Of a DNA stretch of 61,954 bases, positions 31,259 through 41,046 are shown piece by piece. The position numbers and the translations under genes are program-made. Under the pieces are notes generated by a model. It worked only from the letters and a program-made list of their open reading frames with translations, did no database searches and was not told where the DNA came from. This DNA comes from Deltaproteobacteria bacterium (GTDB lineage Bacteria > Myxococcota_A > Polyangia > Polyangiales > JADJMO01). The first letter of the stretch is position 1. Every line of letters starts with the position of its first letter. Where the stretch lies: contig JALHOE010000027.1 in the NCBI GenBank assembly GCA_022843175.1, positions 1-61,954 of the forward strand, given 5' to 3'.

Positions 31259-31275
31259 GTGACCGAGCGGGTCAC
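31259..31275. promoter_or_regulatory. Palindromic operator, copy 17 (upstream of relic operon)
   Basis: GTGACCGAGCGGGTCAC, perfect arms. It is the last copy of the island and stands in front of the decayed minus-strand Cus operon. Confidence 0.7.
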
Positions 31276-31539
31276 CAACGGGGTGTCGGAGCGTCGCTCA
31301 TCGGCGATCCAGCGTGCTACACGACGCGCTTCCATCGTGGGGGTACCCGTGCGCAGTCGTCTCTTCCGAGCCATCGTGGGTGTTGCGGTTTCGGTATCGC
31401 CGACGATGCCAGCAACCTCGCGTGACGGTGGCTCCGCCGCCCACCGACGCCGACGCGGAAGCCGGATGGCATCCCACGAAGGCGGAAACTGGCGGCAGTA
31501 TTGCGAGGGGGCCCCTGGGTAACAGCGCTACCATGAGGC

Positions 31540-31860
31540 ATGTTCGTCGAGGTCGACGTGGAGCCGGGGCCCGCCTCGGAGGACGGCGTGTCGCTGCGGT
31601 TCAAGCAGATCGACGAGCTCCGTGAGGTCTCCGAGGTCGACTACGAGACGCTCGACGGGGTCTCCGGCCGCTTCGCGGTGCTCGGCTGCGACGCGGGCGA
31701 GCAGACGATCCCGGCGCGCGCCGCCCACGTCGAGGACTCGAGCGACGGCGTCGTCTGGCTGGTCGTCGGAGGCTCCCACGGCCTGCTCCTCCGCCACCCC
31801 GGCGGCGCGACGGCGCGCGAGCCCTACCTCGTCCTCTCCCGAACGGCGCACGTCCGCTGA
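31540..31860 (+). CDS. Conserved-looking hypothetical protein, 106 aa
   Basis: Short soluble protein with no signal peptide or known motif. The composition (acidic start, VVWLVVGGSHGLLLRHPGG in the middle) and strong third-position GC resemble a real gene of the background genome. It lies just upstream of murA on the same strand (41 bp). I do not recognise its family. Confidence 0.55.
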   Translation: MFVEVDVEPGPASEDGVSLRFKQIDELREVSEVDYETLDGVSGRFAVLGCDAGEQTIPARAAHVEDSSDGVVWLVVGGSHGLLLRHPGGATAREPYLVLSRTAHVR

Positions 31861-31901
31861 GCATTCCGTCGCGCCCAAAGCTCCTGTAAGCGCGTGAGTC
31901 G

Positions 31902-33175
<1,274 letters not shown>

Positions 33176-33179
<4 letters not shown>

Positions 33180-34354
33180 GCGATCGGCCCTCGGGCAGAC
33201 TCGGCGCGATCTTCCTCACGGTCTTCCTCGACCTGCTCGGCTTCGGGCTCGTCATCCCGCTCCTGCCCCGATACGCGGAGACGCTCCACGCGAGCCCGAT
33301 GCAGATCGGGCTCATCGCCGCCTCGTACTCCGGCATGCAGTTTCTCTTCGTGCCGGTGTGGGGCGCGTTGTCCGACCGCGTCGGCCGGCGACCGATCCTG
33401 CTCCTGAGCATGCTCGCCACCGCGTGCTCGATGGCGATGCTCGGGTTCGCGTCGTCGCTCACCTGGCTGTTCGTTGCGCGGGCGTTCGGCGGGATCGCCA
33501 CCTCCAACCTGGCCGTCGCGCAGGCCTACATCGCGGACACCACCACCAAGGAGTCGCGCGCGAAGGGCATGGGCCTGATCGGCACCGCGTTCGGCCTCGG
33601 CTTCGTCCTCGGTCCGTTCTTCGGCGGGATGCTCTCCACCGTCTCGCTCGAGACGCCGGCCCGCGTCGCCGCGGGGTTGGCGCTCGCGAACTTCGCGTGG
33701 GCGTGGTTCGCGTTGCCCGAGTCGCTCCCGGCGGAGCTGCGCGGCCACGGACGCAAGGTGCGCATCGGCCCCGATTTCCTCGCCTTCCAGCGGGTGTTCA
33801 AGCTCCCCGGGTTGTCGGTCGCGATCCTGCTCTTCTTCGTCGTCGGCGCGTCGTTCGCCAACCTCGAGCAGACGTTCGCGCTCTACGCCCACGACGAGTT
33901 CAAGCTCGACGCCAAGCGCACCGGCTACATCCTCGGCATGGTGGGGGTCATCGCGATGGTGGTGCAGGGTGGCCTCATCGGCCGCCTCAACCGCCGCTTC
34001 GGCGAGATCCGCCTGATCCGCGCGGGCAACCTCCTCCAGGCCGCTGGGTTCGCGGGCGTCGCCCTCGCGGCGACGCGGGGCCTCGCTGTGCTCTACCTCG
34101 CGGTCGCGGTCCTCTCGGTCGGCAACGGCCTCGTGAACCCCTCGCTCTCCACGTTCGTCAGCCGCCGGGCACCGCCCGCGGCGCAGGGCGAATCGCTCGG
34201 CGTCATGCAGTCGATGGGCGCGCTCGCGCGCGTGCTCGGCCCCACGTGGGGCGGGTTCCTCTACGGCCACGGCCATCGCTGGCCCTACTTCAGCGGCGCG
34301 ATCGGCCTCGTGGTCGCGCTCCTCGTGGCGCTCACGCTGCACGACACCGAGTGA
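33176..34354 (+). CDS. MFS transporter (TetA/drug-H+ antiporter-like)
   Basis: Predicted 392-aa inner-membrane protein with 12 helices. It has the MFS motif A between helices 2 and 3 ([16 protein letters not shown]) and the motif C-like region in helix 5 ([18 protein letters not shown]). This fits the DHA1 drug-antiporter type. The TTG start overlaps the murA stop (TTGA), so the genes are translationally coupled. Confidence 0.85.
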
Positions 34355-34906
34355 TCAGGTGCAGGTCTTGCCGTCGTTGCAGAGGAGCGGCTTCGGGCAG
34401 TCTGCGTTCGAGGTGCAGGCGAACGCCGGGAGGTAGCACGCGCGCCGCGCGCCGCCGGAGATGACCAGGTTGTTGAGGTCCTGGCACTTGTACTCGATGC
34501 CGCCGCGGCAATCGCCGTCGATGGTGCAGGTCGCCCAGCATGCTTGCTTGCCACCGAGCTTCGCGCACACCGCGCCCATCGGGCACGGCTTGTCGGCGCT
34601 GCACGGCTCGACCGAGCAGTAGCCGTCGGGGAAGTCGCCCTCGAGGCAGGTCGCGCCCGCGACGCCGGTGCACGTCGCCGCGGTGCACGACTGGCCGAGC
34701 TTCGTGAACCGCACGCCCTTGCACGCGCCGTCGAGCGGATCGCAGATCAGGGGCGCGGCGCACTTCACCGTCGCGCACTTGTTGACCGGGCCGGTGTCGG
34801 CGGGCGCGTCGTCGACGGCGTCGGCGGCCGTGTCGGCGGGCGCCGGCGCGGGGGTGGACTCGGTGGAACCGCAGGCAACGAGCAGAAGGGCAAGCAGGGC
34901 ACGCAT
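34355..34906 (-). CDS. Cysteine-rich lipoprotein
   Basis: Predicted 183-aa lipoprotein (LLVACG lipobox), Asp/Ala/Pro linker, then about 16 Cys in short Cx(3-8)C spacings (KCATVKCAAPLICD, CSADKPCPMGAVC, CTSNADCPKPLLC). These are typical small disulfide knots of Myxococcota surface proteins (EGF- or Dickkopf-like). Function unknown. ATG 34906 starts the signal peptide. It ends 1 bp after the MFS stop on the other strand. Confidence 0.75.
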   Translation of the reverse strand: MRALLALLLVACGSTESTPAPAPADTAADAVDDAPADTGPVNKCATVKCAAPLICDPLDGACKGVRFTKLGQSCTAATCTGVAGATCLEGDFPDGYCSVEPCSADKPCPMGAVCAKLGGKQACWATCTIDGDCRGGIEYKCQDLNNLVISGGARRACYLPAFACTSNADCPKPLLCNDGKTCT

Positions 34907-34921
34907 CGAGCAGAGCATACG

Positions 34922-36292
34922 CTACGGCGAGTCCTTCTCGACGAGCGAGACGCGCGCGTCGACCTCGAGGCGAAACAGCCCGCGGCCCGCGCGCACCAGG
35001 CGCACGTCGGGGCAGCGCTCCTCGAGCCGACGCCGCAGCAGGATGAGCCGGCTCTCGAGGTTGTCCTTGAGCTCCGGCATCCCGAGGGAGGCGTCCATGC
35101 GGAGCTCACGGTTGCTGAAGTCGACGCGCTGCTCGTGCACGTGCGCGCGGAGGATCTTCCACAGGATCTTCCCCGGCACGTTGCGGATGAGGTACTCGCC
35201 GTCGACGAACATGCAGTCGTCGTTGCGGTAGTAGGTGAACGCGCGAACCCTCTCGCTCGCGGGCTGCGCCGAAGCGCGCGACGGGTGGGCGGGCTCCTCA
35301 CCGCGCTCGAGCATGCGGTCGATCGCCATCGCGACCTGGCTCGCGACGACGCCGAGGAACGCCTCGTGCCAGTCGTCGAACCCTGCCGGCTTGCGGCTCT
35401 CGAGCGCCAGCACGCCGACGAGCCGGTCGGCGGCGACCAGCGGGAGCGCGAGCTGGCTCTGCGCGTCGGGCAGCCCGGGCAGCGGGATCTCCGGGCTCGG
35501 CGTCAGCCCGGAGTCGCGCGCGGACCTGCGGATCGCGCGGCCGTAGCGCAGATCGGTGTGCACGTCGCCGATGCGGACGATGCGCCGCTCGCGCGCGACG
35601 GTGCCGAGGATGCCGTCACCCATCTCCACCTCGGCGCCGACGCCGCTCTCTCCGTAGCCGCGACTCGCGACCGCGAAGAGGCGCTTCCCGGTCTCGTCCG
35701 GGAGGAGGAGCATCGAGTGTTCGAACCCGTATGCCTCCTGCAACCCCTCGAGGAGCGACGAGAGCAGCGTGTCGAGGTCGACCGCGCGCGACACGCGCTG
35801 CGACAGGTGATGGAGGCCGCGCAGCTCGCCGCGCGGGCGAGCGATCGGGTCGAGCACCGAGGGGGGCGGGCTGTCGTCACGCTCCGGCTCCACGAGCATC
35901 TCGTCGATCTTGCGGGCGTCGAGCACCTCGTAGACGTCGGCCGAGAGGAGCCGGAACACCCCCTTCATGCCGGTCTGCGACGCGATCGCCTCGATCCGCG
36001 TGGCCATCGAGTCGAAGAGCGCGCCGCTCGTCTCGGACCGCACGTATTTCAGGTCGAGCTGGTAGGTGTCGCAGGTCAGCGCGTCGAGCAGGTTGACGCA
36101 GGCGTACGGGTTCTCCTCGACGTTGCGCCGCGTTTTGTTGAAGAACTGACACGACAGCGCGACGTGGCGTTCGTCGACGTAGTGGACCTGGCTGAGGTAC
36201 GTGGTGTTGGGGATGCCGGCGCGATCGCAGGTGACGATCTGCGAGGGGGTCACCCCCTGCAAGCATCGGTGGAGGCGCGAGAGCGGGATCAT
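34922..36292 (-). CDS. Flavin split-barrel / GAF / winged-helix protein
   Basis: Predicted 456-aa cytoplasmic protein. Residues 1-130 look like a pyridoxamine-phosphate-oxidase-type split barrel (GIPNTTYLSQVHYVDERHVAL, CQFFNKTRRNVEENP). Residues about 165-320 form a GAF domain (LDTLLSSLLEGLQEAYGFEH, GDGILGTVARERRIVRIGD, LALPLVAADRLVGVLALES). The C-terminal 110 residues resemble a winged-helix response-regulator effector (NVPGKILWKILRAHVHEQRVDFSNRELR). It starts by ATGA overlap with the small split-barrel gene upstream. The layout suggests a redox- or ligand-sensing regulator without a receiver. Partner unknown. Confidence 0.75.
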   Translation of the reverse strand: MIPLSRLHRCLQGVTPSQIVTCDRAGIPNTTYLSQVHYVDERHVALSCQFFNKTRRNVEENPYACVNLLDALTCDTYQLDLKYVRSETSGALFDSMATRIEAIASQTGMKGVFRLLSADVYEVLDARKIDEMLVEPERDDSPPPSVLDPIARPRGELRGLHHLSQRVSRAVDLDTLLSSLLEGLQEAYGFEHSMLLLPDETGKRLFAVASRGYGESGVGAEVEMGDGILGTVARERRIVRIGDVHTDLRYGRAIRRSARDSGLTPSPEIPLPGLPDAQSQLALPLVAADRLVGVLALESRKPAGFDDWHEAFLGVVASQVAMAIDRMLERGEEPAHPSRASAQPASERVRAFTYYRNDDCMFVDGEYLIRNVPGKILWKILRAHVHEQRVDFSNRELRMDASLGMPELKDNLESRLILLRRRLEERCPDVRLVRAGRGLFRLEVDARVSLVEKDSP

Positions 36293-36768
36293 CGCGCCGC
36301 TCCGAGGGCGTCGCCGGCGCCGGGACCCGGCGTCTGTTGGAAGAGCGCGTCGATCTCGATCTCGATCGCGACGCTCGGCCAGTACGCCCAGCGCTTGGAC
36401 GTGCTCCGCGCGACGCCGCACACGTGCAGCTGCTCGAACCAGGCCGCGCGATAGCGCTCCTGCGCGAAGCGGTCCTCGAGCGTCGCGGGCCGGCTCCCGA
36501 GGAACCGCCCCTTGAGCTGGATGCTCTGGTGATCGCTCGGCCGCGAGAACGTGACCGCGATCGCCCCGTTGTCCTCGAGGTTCGCGAGCGTACGCGTGCT
36601 CGTCGCCGCCGGGAGGAAGATGGTTAGCCGGCGGCGATCGGGCGACGCCGTCGCCCCCATGGCGCGCATGCCGTGGGGGCGCAGCTCCGCGTTGCGAGTC
36701 CCGACGAGGATCGAGACCCCGCTCTCGACGAAGTCGACGAGCTCCTCCGTGAGCAGCGCGGCCACCAT
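36289..36768 (-). CDS. Pyridoxamine 5'-phosphate oxidase-family protein
   Basis: Predicted 159-aa single split-barrel flavin-binding protein (VSILVGTRNAELRPHGMRAMG, LTIFLPAAT, IAVTFSRPSDHQSIQLKGRF). It lacks the catalytic and PLP residues one would demand for true PdxH. It overlaps the following GAF protein gene by ATGA, so the two probably work as a pair. Confidence 0.75.
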   Translation of the reverse strand: MVAALLTEELVDFVESGVSILVGTRNAELRPHGMRAMGATASPDRRRLTIFLPAATSTRTLANLEDNGAIAVTFSRPSDHQSIQLKGRFLGSRPATLEDRFAQERYRAAWFEQLHVCGVARSTSKRWAYWPSVAIEIEIDALFQQTPGPGAGDALGAAR

Positions 36769-36789
36769 GCGCCGCGCGACACTAGCGCG

Positions 36790-37464
36790 TCATGCGGCGC
36801 GCTGCGACGGCGGATCGAGGGCGTCCTCCAGCCGCGCGAGCTCGGCCGGAGGGAGCGTGCCGCGAGCGACGTCGAGGAGCGCAGAGACCACCGGCGGCGG
36901 CGCGCCCGCCGAGAGTCCGCGGAAGAACTGGACCCGCTCGGCGTGGTTCATCGCCGGGATCATGAAGCGCATCGTCGCGATCATCTCCGGCGGGGGGATG
37001 CTCGCGACCAGGCGCTGGTGCACCTCGCCGAGCGTCGCGTCGTCGCACGTCGCCCACAGCGCCGGCATGACGATCTCCTCCTCGTCGGCCATGTGCGACC
37101 ACAGCTCGGCGACGAGGCGCGAGAGCTCGAGGACGAACGCGTGACCGCGCGCGGTGGCGTCGGCCCCGCGGCAGTCGATCGCGAGCAGCGCGCTCCGCAG
37201 GGTGGCGAGCTGCTCGTCCTGGTCGTGGTGGGCGGTCTCGATCGCGCGAGCGACGTCTGGACGGCGCTCGGCGAGCAGCGGCCCGATGAACGCGTTCTCG
37301 TGGTGCGCGTGTCCGGCGAGGAGCCCGAAGGCCTCGTCCACCTTGGGGAGCAATCGCGCGAAGCTCTCGCGTTCGGTGAAGTCGGTCTGACCGACGGCGA
37401 TCGTGAGCTCGCCGAGCATGAGACGAATGGCCTTGTGGATGTCGCGGTAGAAGCTGTGACGCAT
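36790..37464 (-). CDS. Hemerythrin-like HHE-domain protein
   Basis: Predicted 224-aa helical protein. His-rich positions RDIHKAIR, AGHAHHENAFIGPLL, ETAHHDQDEQL and SHMADEEEIVMPAL fit the HHE cation-binding (hemerythrin) fold, which holds a di-iron site for oxygen or NO. It has a long C-terminal helical extension. No clear operon partner: the next minus-strand gene upstream (TetR) ends 98 bp away with a terminator. Confidence 0.8.
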   Translation of the reverse strand: MRHSFYRDIHKAIRLMLGELTIAVGQTDFTERESFARLLPKVDEAFGLLAGHAHHENAFIGPLLAERRPDVARAIETAHHDQDEQLATLRSALLAIDCRGADATARGHAFVLELSRLVAELWSHMADEEEIVMPALWATCDDATLGEVHQRLVASIPPPEMIATMRFMIPAMNHAERVQFFRGLSAGAPPPVVSALLDVARGTLPPAELARLEDALDPPSQRAA

Positions 37465-37538
37465 GATGATTCCCTCCGTTGCAGGAGAGGAACCTAGGCT
37501 TCTTGGCGAGGGGCGCTTCCTCAGAGTTTCCTAAGAGA

Positions 37539-37564
37539 AGGCGAAAAGGTCCTTCTTTTTGCCT
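37539..37564 (-). terminator. Terminator after the TetR gene
   Basis: Stem AGGC-AAAAGG / CCTT-TTTTGCCT at the 3' end of the TetR gene with T-rich arms. The hairpin overlaps the TAG stop of the TetR gene. Confidence 0.5.
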
Positions 37565-38189
37565 ATTTTCGGCGGGCCACGATCGCGTCGCGCAGCCAGC
37601 GCTCGGTGCGCGCGGCGTGCGCGCGGAGCGCGTCGCTCGTGGTCTTTCGGCCGTAGAGGAGCCGCTCCTCGATCATCATCAGGGCGATCGAGTTGACCGC
37701 GGTGCGGAGCAGCGTGAACCCGTCGTCGCGGTCGATCTCGCCACGCGCGACGAACGGCTCGAGGAACGCCGCCGCTGTCGCGTCGCCGCCGTGCGCGTAG
37801 AGCGACTGCATCGCATCGCGGAACTGCGCCTGCTCGACGGAGACCACGAACAGGAAGCGGACGAAGTCGGCGTAGAGCGGCTGGTCCCACACGAACATCA
37901 CGCCCGCGATCGCGAACCCCGGGACGTCGGCGAGATCGTCGGGCAGCGGCAGCTCCGCGGGCGCGGCGAGCATGTCGGCGCCGAGGTGGAGGATGATCTG
38001 CTCGACGAGCTGCTCTTTGGTCTCGAAGTAGTGATAGAGGCTCGGCTGCTGGACGCCGAGCCGCCGCGCGAGCTCGCGCAGCGACGCCCCGGCGTAGCCG
38101 CGTTCGGCGATCAGCTTCAGCGCAGCCCGCAGCACCTCGAGGTGGCGATCGGACGGGCGCTCGGCCCCGGCCGAGCCGCTCCGCAGCAA
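37563..38189 (-). CDS. TetR-family transcriptional regulator
   Basis: Predicted 208-aa repressor. The N-terminal helix-turn-helix is clear (LKLIAERGYAGASLRELARRLGVQQPSLYHYFETKEQLV). The C-terminal ligand domain has no known signature. The start is uncertain: TTG 38189 is used here; an upstream CTG at 38231 overlaps the stop of the preceding gene. Likely ligand-controlled repressor of its own operon: three CTATC-N4-GATAG palindromes lie upstream of the operon at 38547-38615. Confidence 0.85.
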   Translation of the reverse strand: MLRSGSAGAERPSDRHLEVLRAALKLIAERGYAGASLRELARRLGVQQPSLYHYFETKEQLVEQIILHLGADMLAAPAELPLPDDLADVPGFAIAGVMFVWDQPLYADFVRFLFVVSVEQAQFRDAMQSLYAHGGDATAAAFLEPFVARGEIDRDDGFTLLRTAVNSIALMMIEERLLYGRKTTSDALRAHAARTERWLRDAIVARRK

Positions 38190-38227
38190 CCGCGCGACGC
38201 TCGCGCGAAACTGTTTGTGGTGGTCGC

Positions 38228-38533
38228 TCAGGCGCGCAGGATCGTCGCCGGCTGCGCGGCGGGCAAGCGCTCTTCGACGGCCGCGCTGAAGCGGCGATGG
38301 CACACCGGGCAGGTGGCCGGCGCGAAGGCTGCGTCGATGAGCGGGCCGATGCCCATGCCCGCGGCCATCACCACCGGGATCACGAACGTCCAGAGGAACC
38401 CGAGGAACGGATACGCGAGGAGCATGGCGAGCAACGGCAGGAGCGCGGCAAAGAACGCGGTCTTGGCCGCGATCGACGGACGAACGGGTGCCACTCGCGC
38501 GCCGCAGCAGGCGCACGTCTCGAGATCAGCCAT
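38228..38533 (-). CDS. Small membrane protein with split zinc ribbon
   Basis: Predicted 101-aa protein. A CxxC pair near the N-terminus (CACC) and one near residue 75 (CPVC) flank two hydrophobic helices, so the Cys pairs could form a cytoplasmic zinc ribbon. First gene of a two-gene operon with the TetR regulator. ATG 38533 follows GGGAGGAGG. Function unknown; a transport or stress role under TetR control is possible. Confidence 0.65.
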   Translation of the reverse strand: MADLETCACCGARVAPVRPSIAAKTAFFAALLPLLAMLLAYPFLGFLWTFVIPVVMAAGMGIGPLIDAAFAPATCPVCHRRFSAAVEERLPAAQPATILRA

Positions 38534-38546
38534 CGGTGCCTCCTCC

Positions 38547-38615
38547 CTATCAAGTGATAGGCGACACCGAAGAGATAACCTATCGCGCGATAGTGTCAAC
38601 CCTATCGATCGATAG
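38547..38615 (-). promoter_or_regulatory. Promoter with three TetR-type operators
   Basis: Three 14-bp palindromes CTATC-N4-GATAG at 38547-38560, 38580-38593 and 38602-38615 (22- and 33-bp spacing, about two and three helical turns). On the minus strand TTGACA lies between the second and third, with the second operator filling the -35/-10 spacer and TTATCT as a possible -10. Ideal layout for steric repression by the TetR protein encoded by the same operon. Confidence 0.8.
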
Positions 38616-38625
38616 GGCCGGGCCC

Positions 38626-38656
38626 CAAAACAAAGCCGCGCGCCCTCGCGCGCGGC
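38626..38656 (-). terminator. Intrinsic terminator of the 38676 gene
   Basis: Minus-strand stem GCCGCGCGC / GCGCGCGGC followed by TTTGTTTTGG, 20 bp after the stop of the exported protein gene at 38676. Confidence 0.8.
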
Positions 38657-38675
38657 CCTTCGTGCCGGATCGCCG

Positions 38676-39392
38676 TCAGGGGCAGCGATACTCGGGGCCG
38701 GCGACGCCGACCGCGTCCTTGCCCGAGGCGTCCTTGAAGGTGGGGAGGCTGGAGCCCTCGGGGAGCAGGATCGAGATGCAGAAGTCGCCCGGGGCGTTGA
38801 AGTCCTGCGTGCTCGGCGCCGTGGCGCGGCCCTGAAGCTCGGCGCAGATGCGCTCCTTGCCGAGGATCTTTCCCTCGTAGACGACGTCCGCCATGACGAT
38901 GTCGCTGTCGCCGACGCGCTGCGACTTGCCGGGCACCGTCACCGCGCCGACCACCGCCTTGAAGCTGTTGTCGGGGCCGAGTGTGGCTTCCATGGAGCTG
39001 TGCGGCGTGCCGAGCGTCTGCGCCTTCATCAGCTTGGTCGCGTCCTCGCGGAGCGGATAGTTCGTCAGCGTCACCTTGCCGTTCGCGATGGTGTACTCGG
39101 TGAGGAAGAGGAACGACAGCTCCGGCGAGCCCGAGAAGGCCGCGGGCAGGCAGGTCGTGAAATAGGTCTGCTTGCCGGCGTCGAGGTCCGCGTCGCCCAC
39201 CTCGATGACCGGAGCGTCGGTCGCTCCGGTGTCGGGCGTTACCCCGCGCATCGTGTTGGTCCGCTCGATGTACGCCTCGAAGTCGCCCTTCGGATCGACG
39301 CAGGCGAACGCCAGCGTCGCAGAAGAGGACGCGAGCATGAGAGCCGCGGTCGCGCGCAGCACGGTAATCCCCCCCGTGCGTCGAATGATCAT
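38676..39392 (-). CDS. Exported protein of unknown function
   Basis: Predicted 238-aa protein with a signal peptide ending near LAFACVD (possible lipobox). The mature part has two Cys (CLPAAF, CISILLP) and many beta-like segments. No family recognised. ATG 39392 gives a rather long signal peptide; a later start is possible. Divergent from the FadL-like gene with a 70-bp gap. Confidence 0.6.
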   Translation of the reverse strand: MIIRRTGGITVLRATAALMLASSSATLAFACVDPKGDFEAYIERTNTMRGVTPDTGATDAPVIEVGDADLDAGKQTYFTTCLPAAFSGSPELSFLFLTEYTIANGKVTLTNYPLREDATKLMKAQTLGTPHSSMEATLGPDNSFKAVVGAVTVPGKSQRVGDSDIVMADVVYEGKILGKERICAELQGRATAPSTQDFNAPGDFCISILLPEGSSLPTFKDASGKDAVGVAGPEYRCP

Positions 39393-39462
39393 CGTGAGCG
39401 AACTGGTGACACGACTAAGGGGCTTGACGCAAGGTGCAATCGCGAGTCACTACCAACGTTCC

Positions 39463-40878
39463 ATGAGATTGACCCACCGGGGGGGTCTGATCGCGTTCTG
39501 TGTCGGAGCTACCGCTGCGCTTGCTTCAGGGCAAGCTTCCGCCAGCGGCTATCTGACCGCGCGCTTCGGCTCCGACCACGGCACCCCCGCCGCGCCCAAT
39601 CCGTACGCCGTCTACTTCAACCCTGCCGCCATCGCAGGCGTCACCGGCACGCAGATCACGGCCGACCTCTCCCTGGTCGTCCGCAGCGTGACCTACGACC
39701 GCTCGACGCAGGCCCTCACCCCGGCCTCGCCGGTCAGTCTCAACGACCCGAACTACGTTCGGTCGAACACGGGCAAGGGAACCCTGAGCAACGTCCTGCC
39801 GCTGCCGTTCCTCGGCGCGGTGAGCGATCTCGGGACCAAGAGGTTCCGCATCGGCTACGCGTTCTATGTCCCGTTCGGTGGCATGGCCACGTGGGGACGA
39901 CGCGACTCGTGGGCGGGCAACCAAGCAGCCCCCGGCGCGGTCGACGGCCCGCAGCGCTGGCACAACATCAGCGGCTCGATCCTCGCGATCTACAACACCG
40001 CGGCCCTTGCGTATCAAATAAGTCCGGAGTTCAGCGTCGGCGCCAACGTCAGCGCGATCTACCACCACGCCGAGACGACCCGCGCGCGAACCTTCGACAG
40101 CAGCGACGACATCCGCTCGCCGAACGGTGCCCTCAAAGAGGGTCGCAGCTACATCAACGTCTCGGGCTTCAACCTGTCCGCGGCGCTCGGCGTCTACTTC
40201 ACGCCGAACGAGAAGGTGAAGCTCGGGCTCTCGTACACGTCGCAGCCGGGCTTCGGCACGACGCGCATGAACGGCACCCTCGAGAACCAGTTCGGGAGCG
40301 ACCCGCAGCGGGCGCAGGCGACCAAGGTCGATCTGCTCCAGACCTACCCGGACATCATCCGGTTCGGCGCCGCCTTCCGCACCAGCAAGCGCTTCGAGAT
40401 CCGGTTCGACGCGGACTTCGTTCGCTGGTCGGTCTTCAAGAACCAGTGCCTCGTCAACGCCGGCGAGAAGTGCGAGCTCGACGCCAACGGCAACCAGACC
40501 AACGGGCAGGTCGTCCTCAACGTCCCCCGCGAGTGGAAGAACGCGATCGGCATTCGTCTCGGCGCCGCCTACTGGGCGACCGACGAGCTCGAGATCTTCG
40601 GCAGCGCCTCGCTGACGACGTCGGCGGTCCCGAAGACCACCATCGACGCGTCGACGATCGACTCCACCCGTATCTACGGCGCCCTCGGCGCGCGCTACGA
40701 GTTCTCGAAGACCTTCGCGCTCGCCGGCAGCTACATCCCGATCTACTTCCTGCCGGTCGACACGCAGGGCTCGAGCAAGCACGACAACTTCGGGCTGACC
40801 TCGCGTTCGCCGAGCGCCGACGGCAAGTACTCGTCGTTCATCCACATGTTCAACCTGAACGGGACTGTGTCGTTCTAG
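39463..40878 (+). CDS. FadL/OmpP1/TodX-family outer-membrane protein
   Basis: Predicted 471-aa outer-membrane beta-barrel with a signal peptide of about 27 residues. The family mark is NPYAVYFNPAAIAGVTGTQI just after the signal; FadL proteins start the hatch domain so. Alternating strands end with a C-terminal VSF, typical of BAM substrates. The family transports long-chain fatty acids or other hydrophobic compounds. The distant sequence does not let me choose the ligand. Confidence 0.8.
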   Translation: MRLTHRGGLIAFCVGATAALASGQASASGYLTARFGSDHGTPAAPNPYAVYFNPAAIAGVTGTQITADLSLVVRSVTYDRSTQALTPASPVSLNDPNYVRSNTGKGTLSNVLPLPFLGAVSDLGTKRFRIGYAFYVPFGGMATWGRRDSWAGNQAAPGAVDGPQRWHNISGSILAIYNTAALAYQISPEFSVGANVSAIYHHAETTRARTFDSSDDIRSPNGALKEGRSYINVSGFNLSAALGVYFTPNEKVKLGLSYTSQPGFGTTRMNGTLENQFGSDPQRAQATKVDLLQTYPDIIRFGAAFRTSKRFEIRFDADFVRWSVFKNQCLVNAGEKCELDANGNQTNGQVVLNVPREWKNAIGIRLGAAYWATDELEIFGSASLTTSAVPKTTIDASTIDSTRIYGALGARYEFSKTFALAGSYIPIYFLPVDTQGSSKHDNFGLTSRSPSADGKYSSFIHMFNLNGTVSF

Positions 40879-41046
40879 AGCTGCTCGTGCGGGTTGCGTC
40901 GTCTTCCGTGGAGGCACGGCCGAACAGGCGCGCGCGTTAGCGAGCGCCTATCGGTGCGATGGTGCGATCACCGAGGCGCTCGCTGACGCGCGCGCCTGTG
41001 GGTCGGCACGCGCGCTTGGCGCCCGGTATTTCTTGTCCCCGCGCGC

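Noticed and set aside
31314-31625. ORF with a hydrophobic start downstream of operator copy 17 on the plus strand
   Set aside because: Frame overlaps the next gene, no ribosome site; a shifted frame is just as plausible. The operator is better explained by the minus-strand relic operon.
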